From assembly GCF_921292975.1 (NCBI RefSeq), contig NZ_CAKLCM010000003.1, positions 1,488,001-1,552,000 on the forward strand: 64,000 nucleotides of DNA, given 5' to 3'. How positions within the stretch are numbered: position 1 is the stretch's first letter; each line of letters begins with the position of its first letter. Of this stretch, positions 18,513-34,000 are shown piece after piece. Origin of the DNA: Vibrio hippocampi (lineage in GTDB: Bacteria; Pseudomonadota; Gammaproteobacteria; Enterobacterales; Vibrionaceae). A program made the position numbers and the translations under genes. The notes below the pieces were generated by a model. The model was not told the origin of the DNA, searched no databases, and was given only the letters and a program-made list of their open reading frames with translations.

Positions 18513-19000
18513 TTTCAAGTCTCTGTTTAATGGGTCGCTATTGGGCAGTTATCCTTTCCGAACGGTTTCTTTGGTATCCATGTCCATGCCTAAAGCGAAT
18601 TTATCGAGCCAGTTTGCGCGGGCTAGGGTCGCGGTTTAGTTTTTGTGCGCGACTTGGGTAGATTTCTGCCTCCGCAGAAATGACGGAAATAAAAGAAATG
18701 ACTGAAGTAAGAGAAATGACTGAAGTAACAGAAGTAATTGGACTAAGAGAAGTGATGGGAGTAAGAGAAATGGCGCGTGGGTGAATCATGATGTAAGTGA
18801 GGAAATGGCGCGTGGCATTAAAGGTGGGAATCACCTGTTTGATGGGTAATGGCGTGAGGGTGATGAATGCTGCCAAACTGGGGAATGTTGTCAGTAGATG
18901 GATTCGATATGACTGTATGTATTTGATGTGGGCTCTCGTGTGAGGTGAGTAATGAGGGCTGCATAATACAACCCTCAACACTCCCTAGCTCCCTAACTCC
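18513..19000. other. 488-bp intergenic region with REP-like hairpin and degenerate tandem repeats
   Basis: The hairpin atttctgc/gcagaaat (18662-18680) belongs to a type of short palindrome common between genes in vibrios (recalled, not checked). It is followed by an 18-bp tandem repeat: agaaatgactgaagtaa at 18694-18710 and 18712-18728, plus weaker copies to ~18770. Then gaaatggcgcgtgg occurs twice, at 18767-18780 and 18802-18815. No convincing gene; the minus-strand ORF across the region is low-complexity. Confidence 0.6.
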
Positions 19001-22000
19001 CTACGGATCGACCTTAATCACGTTCATCACTTCACTCAGTTGGTTTAGCAACTGGCTCTGATCGAGACCGTCCGCGCCGCCTATAATGCCTAGCTCGCTG
19101 GAGCCCACACCTTCAAGGGTGATTTCCGTATGGTCATCGCCATTCGACACGGTAATTACGGTAGAAGAGTTGCCCATTCCAGACTCGTCATCATTCACCT
19201 CAATTTCGATGTGACTTAAGAGCTCACTCAGGTCATCGTGCTCGGGCAGTAGGTCGGAGATATCCAGCAAGTCTCCGCCGACGGAGAAGTCGTTCACCGT
19301 CTGTAGCGCTGGTGACATTTCTGTCCCTGCCGCAGCTTCTGTGAATAAGAACAGGTCATTGCCCTCGTTACCCACCAAGATATCGTTACCACCCGCGCCA
19401 TAGATAATGTCACTGCCCGCTGTTCCTGCAAACGCTGCGGTTGCATCACCGTCATCATCGCCGGAAGTACCAATGCGAATGACATCTGGCAACATCAACT
19501 GCCCGCTTTGATGCAGATTCACCAGCATATTGGCCGGACTCATATTAGCCAAGTCGGTGGCACTAACATCGAGCAAGTCGGTCAGCAGAACATTCTCTAA
19601 GGTAATGGTCTGAGACACACTATCAGTCACGATATCAATCACCGTACTGCCATCGACTTCGCTGAGCAGAATCTGTTCCGTCAGTAAGGCGTCGGAATCA
19701 AAGCTCACCGCACTCAAGTCAATAACATCGTGTTGCGCCGCTGCATCACTTGGGTTGCGAACATCAAAATCTTTGACGACATCGTCCCCTGAGCTACCGA
19801 GTGCACCCGCTTGCCACTGGAACACATCTTGTTCCGTCGTATCGTTTGTTATGCCGCCGGTTTCAGGGATGTCGTTACCAAATAACCACTCATCCTCCGT
19901 GGTCGCTGGGATCAGGTCACTCATGTCATCGGTATCACGCACCACATTGTTACCGGCAATCTCGATACGAATCTCTTGTGGAACCACGGTTCCACTGCCA
20001 TCGGCTACGTCCACGGTAAAGGTGTCGAACACCGTCGTACCCAAACTTGGTAGGCTATCGCTGGCGATCAGCAGATAAATCCAAGTGCCGGCCATCGGGT
20101 CAAAGGTCAATGTGCCATAAGAGCTCGACTTGGTGTACTTACCGTCACCGCCCAGCACACCGCCATTCAATACACGACTGATATTGGCGCTTGGACCGTC
20201 GACATCAGTTGCCGTCAATGTACCCGCGACCGTCTCTTTGACGCCCTCTTGCACATCGCCAAGGAACACACCCGAAATCACCGGCAGATCATTGGAGCCA
20301 TTGAAGGTAATGGTGATGGTCTCAGTAGTCTGATTGACACCGTCGGTGACATCGACCACAAAGGATTCCGAGTCCCCGTCCACATTCAGCATTTGACTGT
20401 TGCTGTCTAAGGTGTAAGTCCATACACCACCACTGGTCACACTAAACTCACCATATTGGGATTGGGTATCGTTAAAGCTATAGGTCACGGTTTGTGACTC
20501 AGGATCAGTAGCCGTTAACGTTCCGGTCGCACTTTGAGCGGTATTGAGATCCTCAGTTACGCTGCCCTGAAGTTGCGATACGGCGGTGGTAATGATTGGC
20601 GCATCATTATTACCTTGCAATGTAACGGTAACCATTTCCGATGTGGTATTGGTGCCATCAGTCACTGCGACTTCAAACGTTTCGGTGATGCTGCCACTGT
20701 TGAGCGCCTGACTCAGCGCAGAGTCTAAGGTATAGGTCCAGGCGCCACCCGAAGTTACGCTAAACACACCGTACTGGGATTGTGGGTTGTCGACCGTTGG
20801 CGTAAAGCTAAAGGTCACCGCCTCTGACTCACTGTCTTGCGCACTCAAGCTGCCGGTTGCCGATAGTGGACCGGTGTCTTCAACCAGCGCCCCTTCGTTT
20901 TCTCCTAGCGCTGTAGTGACCACTGGCGTATCGTTATTGCCGTCGATGGTGACAACGATAGCTTGAGAAATGATATCACCTTGCAATACGCTGTTTGCTT
21001 CACTTTCAATATACAAGTCGAAGTTATCCATCACTTGGATATCACCCAGAGAATCCGCAAGATCTTGATCCAGCGTATACTCCCAGCGAACCGTATCCGG
21101 CGTTGCTCCAGCCACCAGCGTCAAGGTGCCGTATGTTCCTGCAATGCTGGTCGTGCTACCTGTACTGGTTAAGCTGAATCTGTGGCTATCGGTCACGTCC
21201 GCGTCAGAGATGGTGACGCTGCCTGATGCGGTATCTGAACCTCCTTGCAGATCTTCATAAACCGTTGCGGTGGCAGTCGCTAATTCAACTACTGGCGCAT
21301 CGTTTTTACCATTAATTGTCACCGCTACGGTTTCAGTATCAACCGACTTACCATCCGTGACTTCAATCTCGAAATACTCCACCACTTGCTGCCCTTCCGC
21401 CAAGGTTTGGCTCGCGGTTGGATCGATGTTGTAAGTCCAATCGCCACTATCGGTAATCGCAAAGGCACCGTATTGGGATTGCGGATTAGCCACGGTTGGG
21501 GTGAAGCTAAAGGTCAGGTCATCCATCTCACTGTCTGTCGCAGAAATCGTCCCTGTCGCCGGAATCGCGACATCTTCGGTAACGCTGCCTGCTAGATTCG
21601 GAGCGGAAGTGTTGATCACTGGCGCATCGTTATCGCCCTCGATAGTGACGACAATATCTTGCGTCAAGGTATCGTTTTGGCTAACCCCACTCACTAAACT
21701 GTCGATATGCAGAGTAAAGGTCTCTTGCACCGGACCATCGCCCAGAATATCCGCATCGGTTTGGTCTAGGGTGTAACGCCAACTCACACTGTCATCGGTA
21801 TTGGAGACCAGAATCAAGGTACCGTAATCCCCTTGAACACTGGTCACGATACTATCACCATCAAGGCTAAAGCTGTGGGTGTCGGTGGTATCAAGGTCAT
21901 CGACTGTGACCGTGCCTTCGGCGATATCGGTTTCGCTATTACTTGGATCTTCATAGACAGTGCCGGTTGCCGTGGTGTTGATCGCATCTATGGTTGGCTG

Positions 22001-25000
22001 ATCGTTAGTGCCCGTCACTTGGAACTCAATGGTACGTTGGTCGGACAAACCAAACTCATCCGTAACCTGAACCACGTATTGCAACGGCGTATCAAGGGTT
22101 TCACCTTCAGCAAGGTAATCGAATGTGTCCACTAACTCAAAGGTCCAAGCGCCCGTTGAAGCGTTGACTTGCAACGAGCCTCGACTGTCACCAGAAACCA
22201 CTTGCCATGTCTGTTGATCGGCGTCTTCACCGTCTACGCGACTCTGGCTTACTGGATTGATTTCGTTGTCTGGGTCGCCACTATCAAAGGTGCCGGATAG
22301 TGTCACCAAGGTATCTTCAATCACATCCTGCACACCAATATCTTGGATTTCTGGTGCATCATTGGTGCCGACCACGGTCACGACTATCGCTTTTTCTTCA
22401 CTCTCAATGCCAGTGCCACCCAGATCTGTTGCGGTCACATTGACCGTCAATGTGGTGGTTTCACCTTTCGGCAAGTTCTTCACCACTTCCGCATCGGTAT
22501 CTAATGTGAAGGTCCAAACGCCATTGGCATCGACGTTGAAGCTCTTAACGCCATCAGGAAGATCCGCGGGTGCCGGCCAAGAGAAGGTATGAGTATCGCC
22601 GTTGTCAACGTCGGCTACCACCAACTGACCGCTTGCGGTAGCATCTGGCGTATCCACAACCGTACCAGTGACCGTTCCTTCAATGCTTGGCGCATCATTG
22701 CTACCCGTAATTGTGACATCCACTGATGCCATCGCTTCACCACCAAACTCATCGGTGGCACGAATCACAAAGGTTTCCATCACCGACACACCTTCAGCCA
22801 GCGCTTGAGTATGCGGGTCGTTATACAAGGTGTACGACCAAGTTTCAGTTACAGGGTCGACTTGGAATACACCATAAGTTCCCAACAAGTTCTTAGGATC
22901 TAGGGTGACGTTATCACCCATGTCGCCTGCACTATCCAGATCAGATAGAGAAATTGACTGCATGATATCTGGCGTCGATTCATCATATGGTGTGGTGTTG
23001 TCATCGGCGTCAGACTCGGACACGGTTTCGCTTAGTGATGTGGTGATCACTGGTAATTCGTTGCTACCAAAGATGGTAATTTCAATCTCTTGTTCCACCG
23101 GTGCCGATTTATTATCGGTAACGTCTATGGTCCATTTGAGGGTTAAAGGCTCGTTTTCGTTAAGAGCAATAATGTCTGGATGCAACTCGTCATTATTGAC
23201 CCCATGCACTCTATCCAACACGAATTCATAGCTGCCATCTGGGTTCACGGTTAAGGTGCCGTAATCCGATTCAGGGACATCGACCACTGTTAGGTTGTCC
23301 CACTCAAGGACACTATCGTTGTCGATATCGTTCGCTTTAGATTCTAAAGAACCAGAAATCGTTTGAGGATCGGTATCGTCAGTGTCGGCGACGATGCTAT
23401 CGACAAAGGTAGAGACCGTTGGCACATCGTTGAAGCCTTCAATATCAACGATAATCTCCAGTGTCTGCGGCAGACCATCATCATCAACGACGGTTTTACC
23501 AAACTCATCAATGGCATAGACCTCAAACACCTCTTGAACATGCTCGCCTTCCGCTAAACGCTGCACGGCGGCACTGCTGTTGTCGAGGGTAAAGGTATAG
23601 TCACCATTATCATTCACCACCATTGTACCGTATGGGCTGCTGCCGCTTAGTAAGGTCCAATTAATGTTACTACCCAGATTGGATTCGATATCGTCACCAT
23701 TCTCATCTTGTAGATCATCCAGCGACAGTGTGCCGATTACTGGCGCGGTTGTGCCTGAACCAGAGTCATTTTCATCTTCAAGTTCATTGTCGAATACTTT
23801 CGCGACAATCAGAGGAGTGTCATTGGTGTTTGGATTATCAATATTATCCGAGGTACCAACGATCTTGATCTGGATTTGATGGCTGTCCTGTTTGGTATCC
23901 GCTGTTTCGGCAGGTGTACCAAGCGGATCGGTATCGGTTGCCGTGACGACAAAATAGTCATAGACCACTTGACCGGGTGCTAACTGCACATCATCGCTTA
24001 ACTCATAGGTCCACTCCCCGGTATTCGGATCAATTGTCATCGTTCCAAGCGGAGAGTTAATCGACGCGGGTGCATCATCACCATCGTCAACCAAGGTCCA
24101 TACGAACTGCTCGTTGGCGTCAGCATCTTCAACACTTAAGCGTCCTGATGTATAAGGTGCGCTATCCTCAATGACCTCACCAATCACATCCCCTTCCATC
24201 AGCTCTTGATCACCAACAAAGATTTCTGGTGCATCGGCGGTACCTTCAATAGTGACCGTCACTTCATAGAAGCCGTCATTTTCTGTACCAATGCGCCATA
24301 CCTCTTGTATGGTTTCACCCTCTTCAAGCGCCTGAACGATTGGGTTGTCATTGTCTAGGGTATAGGTCCAATACTGCTGTCCATCCGGATCCAGCGGATC
24401 AACAGGTTCAAACGTAATATCTCCAAAGAAACCGCCCTGCACTGGCGTAATAGAGGTAATATCAGAAGGAACGGTTTGCGTCTCTGTTTGGTTGGTGTCT
24501 TCTTTAACATCGATCACCACGAGGGTGGTATTTCCGCCTCCATTACCTCCACCGCTGCCCGGTTCGTTTTGACCAAAGATCTGAATGGTGATGGGTTGTG
24601 GATCGGAGAATCCCGGCGTGTTGGTTTCTATATCCGTGATATTGTCGCTCACCACAACATAGAACGTCTCTTCAAGTGGTACAGAGTCTGTGTCTAGCGC
24701 CTGTACATCACTATTGTCGTTGTCTAGGACATAAACCCACTTGCCGTTATTATCCAGAGTTAGGGTACCGTATTCACCGACGCCCGTTGCGTCACTGTCT
24801 CCGTTTGTCCCTCCGACAATACTCCAACTGCGGGTTGGACTATCTTGGTCGATATCCGAGGCAAACAGTTGACCTTCTGCCACCGTTAGATCCAAATTGC
24901 CATCTGGGTCAAACTGATCGCCATCTTCAAACACGGTGCCTGTGTTTGTGCCATCTATCGTCGGCACATCGTTGTTACCAGTGATATCGACGACGATCTC

Positions 25001-28000
25001 TTGGGTGATGGTGGCACCATTAGTATCTTGCGCCAGCACGATAAAGGTATCTTGCGCTTGCTGCCCTTCTGCCAAACTTTGTAGATTGTCAGCGTTCGGC
25101 GTATAGGTCCATTGACCGTCAGCTTCAATACTGAGTTCACCATATAGTCCGGTATAAGTGGTTTCTCCCGTTACATCATCCACCAAGAACTCCGCCTGAT
25201 CATTGTTATCGCGATCAAATAAGGTCGCGACACCAAACACCGGAGTATTGCTGTCCTCAACGTAGCTGCCTTGAGTGACACCAACCACCTCTGGGCGATC
25301 ATTATCGGCACTAATGGTGACGGTAAATGTTTGAGTTTTAGTAATGCCAGCACCGCCCATATCCGTCACCTGAACCTCAAAAGTATCGGTCAGCTGTTGC
25401 GCTTGAGCGCCATCGGAGTCGGTTGGATTCAGATTTTGAATCTCGTCAAATTTAGTGGGATCGACATTGTAGGTCCATGTACCATCAGCCTGAAGAACAA
25501 AGGTGCCGTAGTCGCCCATACTGGCGTCTGTATCCACCAAGCTCCAAACATGGATGTCATTTGCGTCTACATCACCATCAGTCAACTGGCCGGTAGAAGA
25601 GAAAATACCTTGGTCGAGGTTATCTTCCGCAAAGGTGGTATTGTAGCCACCTATGATTGGCATATCGTTGGCACCGATAATGTCGATATTGATGGTCTGG
25701 GTTGTCGTCACACCAAACTCATCGGTCACGCGCAATGTCACCGAATCTTGCTCGGGCAAGACTTCGCCCTCTGAAAGCGCGTTGACCGCGTTATAAGCCG
25801 CACTGCGAGTCGGATCATCGCTAACATCATCTGGTGTAAACAGGGTATAGGTCCAGCTATCGCCAGCGTCATTGATTTCAAAAATACCGTACTTGCCGTT
25901 GCTTGAAACCTGCCACAATGCCTCATCATCAATGTCTAGATCGCCCGAGCCAATATCGCCTTGCGCTATTTCCTCATCGGTTGGATTACCTTTGACTAGC
26001 TGACCTTGTAGTGCTGCCCCATCTTCAATCACTTCATAGGTTCCCGCACTCTGAATCTGAGGATGGGTATTGCTTCCCGCAATAGCAACTTGAACGTCTA
26101 TGGTGCTACTCGCACCCAGTTCATCAGTGACGACCACGGTGAATGTCTCATAGACTGTGCTACCCGCGGGTATCGCTTTGGTGTCGTCACTTTCGTTGTC
26201 GAGTACAAATGTCCATATTTTGGTTTCGGAATCGACCGAAAGTGTTCCGTAGTTAGTGCTCAGCTCATTGGTGTTATCGGTGTTAGGATCGCCATTATCC
26301 ACTGTCAATTCAAACCAGTGACCATCCGGCTCGCCTAATGCGTCTCTTTCGATATCTCTATCATCAATATCCGAGACAACCAATTCACCAGAAACTGACA
26401 CTTCTGGAGTCGCGTTCTTATGTTGCGGCTCGATCACGCTACCAAATGTCTCACCGGACAGGGTTGGCGTGTCGTTGTCACCGTGAATATTGATGGTAAT
26501 GACTTGGGTATCGACCTGATCCGCGTTTTCCTGACCAACACGGGAGTCATCCACAACTTTAACAACGAATGTCTCCGTCAATGGGTCATCATCAGGGTGT
26601 AGGGCTTGAACCGCTGGGTTATCGTTATTTAGGGTGTAAGTCCACGTCGCCTCACCAGTATCTGGGTCAGTGACCAATGCCATCGTGCCGTAATCGCCAG
26701 TATTGGTATCCAGCGACCAACTGTGGGTATCTATCAGATCCACATCTCCGGGCTGCAAGGTACCTGACGTCTCAAGCGCCGTCTCTTCGGTCACATCGCC
26801 GCTAATATCACCTTCTATGATTGGTGTATCATTGGTGCCGGTGACACGAACCTCTAGCTCTTGAGTATCCACCGCGCCATACTTATCGGTGACTTGGATA
26901 ACGAAAGTCTCAAACTTTCGCTGCCCCCTTTCTAGAGCTTGCGTTGCGTCCGTTTGTTCGTCGGTCACTTGCAAGTCATAACGCCAACTGACAGTACCGT
27001 CGCTATCATCAACAACAATTGACATGTTGCCGTATATACCAACGCCAACACCGTTTTCTACCGCCAATTCATCACCATTGGCATCGAGAATAACCCAAGT
27101 GTGCTCTTCATTCTCATCCGGATCTTGGTCGCTTAATAGACCTTCTCGGAAAGAATTGCGATCTTCGGTTAGTCGGATCTGACTGACATCACTTATATTC
27201 GGCGCATCATTATTACCTTCGATATTAATATTGACTTCAAAGGTATCGGTACCACCAAAGTTGTCATCAACGGTCACGGTAAATGGTCCGTCACTATAGA
27301 TAACCCCTTCTTCCATAAAGTTAGATTTACTATCATCCAAGGTATAGGTCCACTGACCATCACTGTTGATAGTCAGTGTGCCGTAACTGCCTTCACCGCC
27401 GCCATCGACACTCCAAATATGATTGCCATGATCGAGCAAGTCATCGTCCGCAACTTCGAGGTTGCCAGTGGTCACTTTTAGAGCACCGCCATCTTCGATA
27501 ACCAAGCCGGTGCTATCACCCGAGATTTCTGGCTCGTCATTAGTACCAATAATCTCGATACGCACAGTGTCATAGGCTAAACCGCCATTGCCATCATCCA
27601 CCACCACAGGGAAGTATTCGTAGACCTTTTGACCTTGTTGCAAAAACTCAACCGAATCATTCACTAAGTAGTAATCCCAAGTACCATTACCTGAGTCGAG
27701 GTCAAACGAGCCATAGAGCCCAGTGTTGCTGCCGATCACCGACCAAGTATGCACATCGGAAGTATCGACATCGATTGGGTCGAGGTCACCACTGGTGGCT
27801 GGTGTATCGCTCGAGTTTTCATACACCGGAGAACCGGCATTAATCACAGAAATGGTAGGAATATCATTAGTACCATGAACGGTAATCACCACTTCTTCGG
27901 TGGCAGTGCCATCTATCGAAGTGACTAAGAATCGTTCGGTACGGGTCTCACCGACGGCTAATGCTTGGATCGTCGTGTTGCTATTATCGACGGTGTAGGT

Positions 28001-31000
28001 CCAAATGCCATCGGAGGTTATGGTTAGGTTACCCAAAGGCATGCCATCGGTGGCATCGGCTGTTTTGCTCACCGAGGTAGAGAAGATATCTTCTCCGCTA
28101 TCAACGTCCTCAACAGCAAGGAAGCCGGTTGCTTTAAGATTGACACCGTTACTATCAAGAGTGATATCCTCAGCCACTTGGCCGAGTGAGTTGCCCTCAA
28201 TGGTCGCGCTATCATTGATACCATTGACTTTCACTTCCACAATTTCTGAGGCGCTACCGTCAATAGAGTAGACTCGGAAGTACTCAATAAAGCTGTCTCC
28301 GTCACCCAACTCCTGCACTTGGGACAAGCTGTTGTCGATAGTGTAAGTCCACGTTCCTGTATCGGTGATGGTGACGCTACCGAATGAAGCGACGCCCAAG
28401 CTATTGTTCAGCGTATCCACTCGACCAATATCGAATTTATTTTCACCGGTATCGACATCGGTCACGGTTAGGTTGCCGATATACTCAAGGTTTGGACTGG
28501 TGTCATCCTCAGTCACGCTGCCTTGAACTGGGGCACTAATCACGGTTGGGTCATTGACACCATTAACCTTAACGGTGATCTCAATCGGCGTATCATCAGC
28601 GCTCAATACCGTAAAGGTTTCCGTGATAAAGTCGCCATCATCAAGCGATTGAATCGCCGGTTGTGTATTATCAACCAAGTAGGTCCAATCGCCATTGGCG
28701 TCAATTTCCAAGGTGCCGCCTAAGGTATTGCCCGCGTCTGCCACGGCATCACCCGCTTTAAAGGTATTCTCGCCTTGGTCCGGATCGCTGATGGCTAATG
28801 TGCCCTCAACTTTAATATCGTCACCGTCAAGGCCAGCATCCTCGGTTCCCTCACCACTATTACCACCGGTCACGACCGGCAGATCATTGGTGCCCTCAAT
28901 GGTGATGGTCACGGTATGTTGTGTGCCATCTTGTGATAGCACGGTAAAGGTTTCGGTGGCGAACTCACCGTCACCAAGATAATCGACATAGCCATTTGGA
29001 ATCGAATAATCCCATTCACCCTGCTCATTAATGTCTAGTGAGCCTAGTGCTTCTCCGCTTGAACCGACTAGGGTACTGGTTGAAGTGAAGGTATCGGGAT
29101 CGGTTTGGAACACCTCTTCTTCCACGCCATCCGGATCATCAAGAATCAGGGTGCCGCTGTCCGTGAGTTCCACCTGACTGTCGTCTTCTAGCACGTAGCC
29201 TTCCGCTTCAGTCGGATCACTGATCAACACGGAACTGTCATTAACACCAGTAATATCGACGATAATAGTATGTGTGGTGTTGTTATCCGTCAGCACCGTA
29301 AAGCTTTGACGCACCGTTTCACCAGCATTCAACTGCTGAACATTGCTGCTTTCGTTGGGAATGGTGTAGGTCCAGTTGCCCGCAGCATCAATGACTAAAC
29401 TGCCATCAACAAAGTTACCAACCGCAGGTGTGACACTGGCGGGGATAAACGCCCCTTCACCAACATCAACATCCGAGATAGTCGCTTGAGCAGAGAAAGA
29501 GAGGTTGTCGTCATCATCAAATTGCGCGCTCTTATCTTCTTCAAGAGCGGCATAGGAAACACCGCCAATAATCGGCAGGTCATTGGTCCCGGTAATGGTA
29601 ATAACAATATTATGTGGCGAGCCGTCTTCGGTCAGCACTTGGAACGTCTCGGTGCGAGTCTCGCCTTCTGGCAAGGATTGAACTGAGAGGTCTTCGTTAT
29701 CAATTTGATAACTCCACGCCCCCGTTTCATCAATAGTCAGTGTCCCGGCTGGGCTAAAGTTATCATCGTCATCCAGTGGTGTGACTGAATCAGGGTCGAA
29801 CAGTGACTCACCCGTATCGGGATCATCAATGGTCAATTGACCGCTGTCTTTCAGTCGATCACCTGTCATCACATCGGTGTCTTCAATTACTGCACCAATG
29901 CCGTCACCGCCAATCACAGGGTCATCATCGGTACCGTTAATCGTAACTTCAATAATCTGGCTTGCGGTGCCATCAATCGAGCTAACTTCAAAGCGCTCAA
30001 TGCGTGTATCGCCCGCACCCAACTCTTGTACGCCGTCAAGGCTGTTGACCACTTTGTAAGTCCAGTCACCGTCGGCGGTAATGGTCAAATTACCCAGTGG
30101 CAACTGACCGTCATCATTGGTTAATGGCACCACGCTGGTAATATCAAAGGCATCTTCATCGGCGTCTTTGTCCGCGATGGTTAAGCTGCCGCCACCGACT
30201 AATTCGCCTGCCTGCACATCACTATCTTCCGTGACTGCATCCGGCGCATAATTAGTGATAAAGGTTTCATCTTCGGCACCATTCACCGTCACGGTAATGG
30301 TGTGTTGGGTGCCGTCAGCAGAAGTGACGACAAAGGATTCATCTAGGGTATCGCCGACATCCAATGCTTGGATCGCGGCTAAGGTATTGTCGACTTCATA
30401 CGTCCATACACCCGCGGCGGTAATGCTCAATGAACCCAACGTGCTGCCAACTGGTGTCGCGTTGCCTGCCGTAAAGGTGGTTTCACCGGCATCTTCATCG
30501 CTGATCACCAACGTATCGCTGGCAACGAGGTTGTCATTGCCATCAGGATTGACATCTTCTGTCACCGCACCAGATTCACCACTGACAATGGTTGGGGCTC
30601 CGTCAACACCTTGAATGGTGACCACGATATCTTGATAGACGGTGCCATCAATCGAGTACACGCGGAACACTTCCTCTCGGGTATCGCCATCACCCAACTC
30701 TTGAACGCCAGCGAGGCTGTTGTCGACTTGATAGCTCCAGCCACCTTCATCGGTAATGGTTAAGGTGCCCAGTGGCATTTGATTATCGCCATTGGCTTGC
30801 GGCTCAACACGACTGTCGTCAAACAGCGCTTCGCCTGCATCGAGGTCAGCGATATCCAGATCGCCGCTGTCGGTCAGAATACCGGCGGTATCTTCAGTCA
30901 CCAGACCCGGTTCATAGTTGCTGATAACGCTTGGATCTTCCGTACCGAAGACTTGCACCGAAATGGTGTGTTCAGTGCCATCCACAGAGGTGACCACAAA

Positions 31001-34000
31001 CGATTCGGTCAGACTGGTATCGACATCCAGCGCTTGAATTTGCGCAAGGCTGTTATCGACGGTGTAAGTCCATTCGCCATCGGCATCAATCGTTAACGAA
31101 CCAAGCGTGCTGCCTACTGGCGTCGCCGTGCCCGCGTTAAACGCTTCTTCATCGCTATCGGCGTCATCAATGACTAAGGTGTTGCTAGCAACCAGATTGC
31201 CATTATTGTCCAAATCAACGTTGGCATCTTCGGTCACTGAATCGCTCGCGCCGCTGACGATGGTTGGAATATCGTTCACACCGGTAATGGTGATCACAAT
31301 ATTATGAGGGGAACCGTCTTCGGTCAGTACTTGGAACGTCTCGGTGCGGGTTTCCCCTTCACCCAGTGACTGTACCGATGGATCGTTATTATCGACCTCA
31401 TATTCCCACGCACCTTGCGCATTGATGGTCAACGTCCCTACTGGAGTGAAGCCATTGCCGTCGTCTACCTTGGTAACTACTGTCTGGAATAGTGATTGTC
31501 CTGCGTCGGCATCATCAACGGTAATCTGACCATTATCGCTAAGCAGATCCACTAGATTCTCAGTGGTGACCTCAAAGTCTTCGGTCACCGCACCTAGATC
31601 ATCACCGCCAATAACCGGTTCATCATCAGTACCAACAATGGTCACTTCAATGATTTGTGTTTTGCTGCCGTCGATAGAACTTACTTGGAAACGCTCAACA
31701 CGCGTTTCACCATTTTCTAGCGCTTGTACACCCTCAACGCTGTTGACCACTTTATAGGTCCAAGTGCCGTCAGCTGTAATAGTGAGTTCACCAAGAGGCG
31801 GTTGACCTTGGTCGTTATCCAACTCAACAACACTATTGATATCAAACGCATCTTCATCAGCATCTTTATCAGTAATGGTGAGTGTGCCGCCTCCAACTAG
31901 CTCGCCGTCAGCGTTATCATCATCTTCATACACCGAATCCGGTGCATAATCAGTGATAAAGGTTTCATCTTCGGCACCATTGACCGTCACTTCAATGTCT
32001 ATTGGCGTACCATCAAAGCTCAATACGGTAAAGGTTTCGGTTACACTATCGCCGACATCAAGCGACTGAACGGCATCTTGACTATTGTCGACCAAATAGG
32101 TCCAGTTACCTGCGGCATCGATAGTCAGAGTGCCACCTAAGGTATTGTCACCTGACGCCGTTCCAGAACCGGCTTGGAAAGTATTTTGATTGCTATCCGC
32201 ATCATCGATGACCGCCGTACCTTGCAGCTTGATATTACTGCCATCGAGGTCTTGGTCTTCTGTGCCTTCTACGCTGACACCACTAATGATTTCTGGTACA
32301 TCATTGGTACCTTCGATCGTGATAGTCACCACATGTGGCGTGCCGTCTGCTGACAATACCGTGAACGCTTCTTGCGCCGTTTCACCTTCAGCCAAGTATT
32401 CAACAAAGCCATTTGGAATCGAGTAGTTCCACTCGCCCGCAGGGTTAATAGTTAAGATACCTAGCGCCTCAGTGGCACCTTGAAGGGTACTGGTTGACGT
32501 GATGGTATCGGGATCGGTTTGGAATACTTGCTCGTCAGCGCCATCCGCATCGCTGAGGATAAGCGTGCCGTCATCACGCAATTCAACTGGAGTTTCATTT
32601 TCAAGCACATAGCCTTGTGCGGCTGTTGGGTTAGTGAGCACTGACGCATCGTTAACACCGACAATATCGACCGAAATGGTATGGGTCGTGTTGTTATCCG
32701 TGGTCACGGTGAAGGTTTGCGTCACCGTTTCCCCCTCAGCTAAGCCCTGAACATTACTGCTGCTGTTAGGGATCTTATAGCTCCAGTTGCCGTCAGCGTC
32801 GATGGTGAGCATACCGTCAGTAAAGTTACCCACTGCCGGTGTCACGCTGGCGGGAATAAAGGCACCCTCACCGGTATCAACATCGGAGATCGTCGCTTGG
32901 CTATTGAAGAATAGATTACCATCGCTGTCGATTTGCGAAGATTCATCTTCGGTCATCAGACCATAGGAGTTGCCATCAATAACCGGTAAATCATTGGTAC
33001 CGGTGATAGTAATCACAATATTATGAGGCGTACCATCTTCGGTTAATATTTGGAACGTTTCGGTGCGGGTTTCGCCCTCTGGCAAGGCTTGCACTGACGG
33101 ATCATTATTATCAATCTGATAATCCCACGCGCCCGTTTCATCGATAGTCAGTGTGCCCACTGGGCTAAAGTCATCCTCGTCATTCAATGGTGTGACTGAA
33201 TCAGGGTCGAACAGCGACTCACCGGCATCAGGGTCATCAATGGTTAATTGACCGCTGTCTTTCAGCAGATCACCTGCCATCACATCGGTATCTTCAATCA
33301 CCGCTCCAATGCCGTCACCGCCAATCACGGGATCGTCATCGGTACCGTTAATGGTGACTTCAATGATTTGGGTCGCAGTACCATCAATGGAGCTAACTTC
33401 AAAGCGCTCTACGCGCGTATCGCCCTCGCCCAACTCTTGCACGCCGTCAAGGGTGTTAACCACTTTGTAAGTCCAATCACCGTCGGCGGTGATGGTCAAG
33501 TTACCCAGTGGTAACTGACCGTCATCATTCGCAAGCGGCGTCACGCTAGTGGTATCAAACACATCTTCATCGGCGTCTTTGTCTGCAATGGTTAAGCTGC
33601 CGCTACCGACCAGTTCGCCTGCCTGAACATCGGTATCTTCTGTGACTTCATCTGGCTGATAGCCGGTGATAAAGGTTTCATCTTCCGCACCATTGACCAC
33701 AACGGTAATGGTGTGTTCGGTGCCGTCAGCGGATGTCACAACAAAGGATTCTTCTAGGGTATCGCCCACATCCAACGCTTGGACCGCGGCTAGGGAATTG
33801 TCGACTTCATACGTCCACACACCGGCGGCGGTGATCGTCAGTGAACCTAAAGTGCTGCCCACTGGCGCGGCGGTACCGACATTAAAGACCGCTTCACCCG
33901 CATCTTCGTCGCTGATCACCAGCGTATCGCTGGCAACTAGATTGCCATTGTTATCAGGTGACACATCTTCGGTGACTTCACCCGCTTCGCCACTAACAAT

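Noticed and set aside
18601-18981. 126-codon minus-strand ORF downstream of the adhesin
   Set aside because: Its product is low-complexity (repeats of Ile-Ser-Val-Thr-Ser type) made by the 18-bp tandem array and the hairpin; no ribosome-binding site and no domain.
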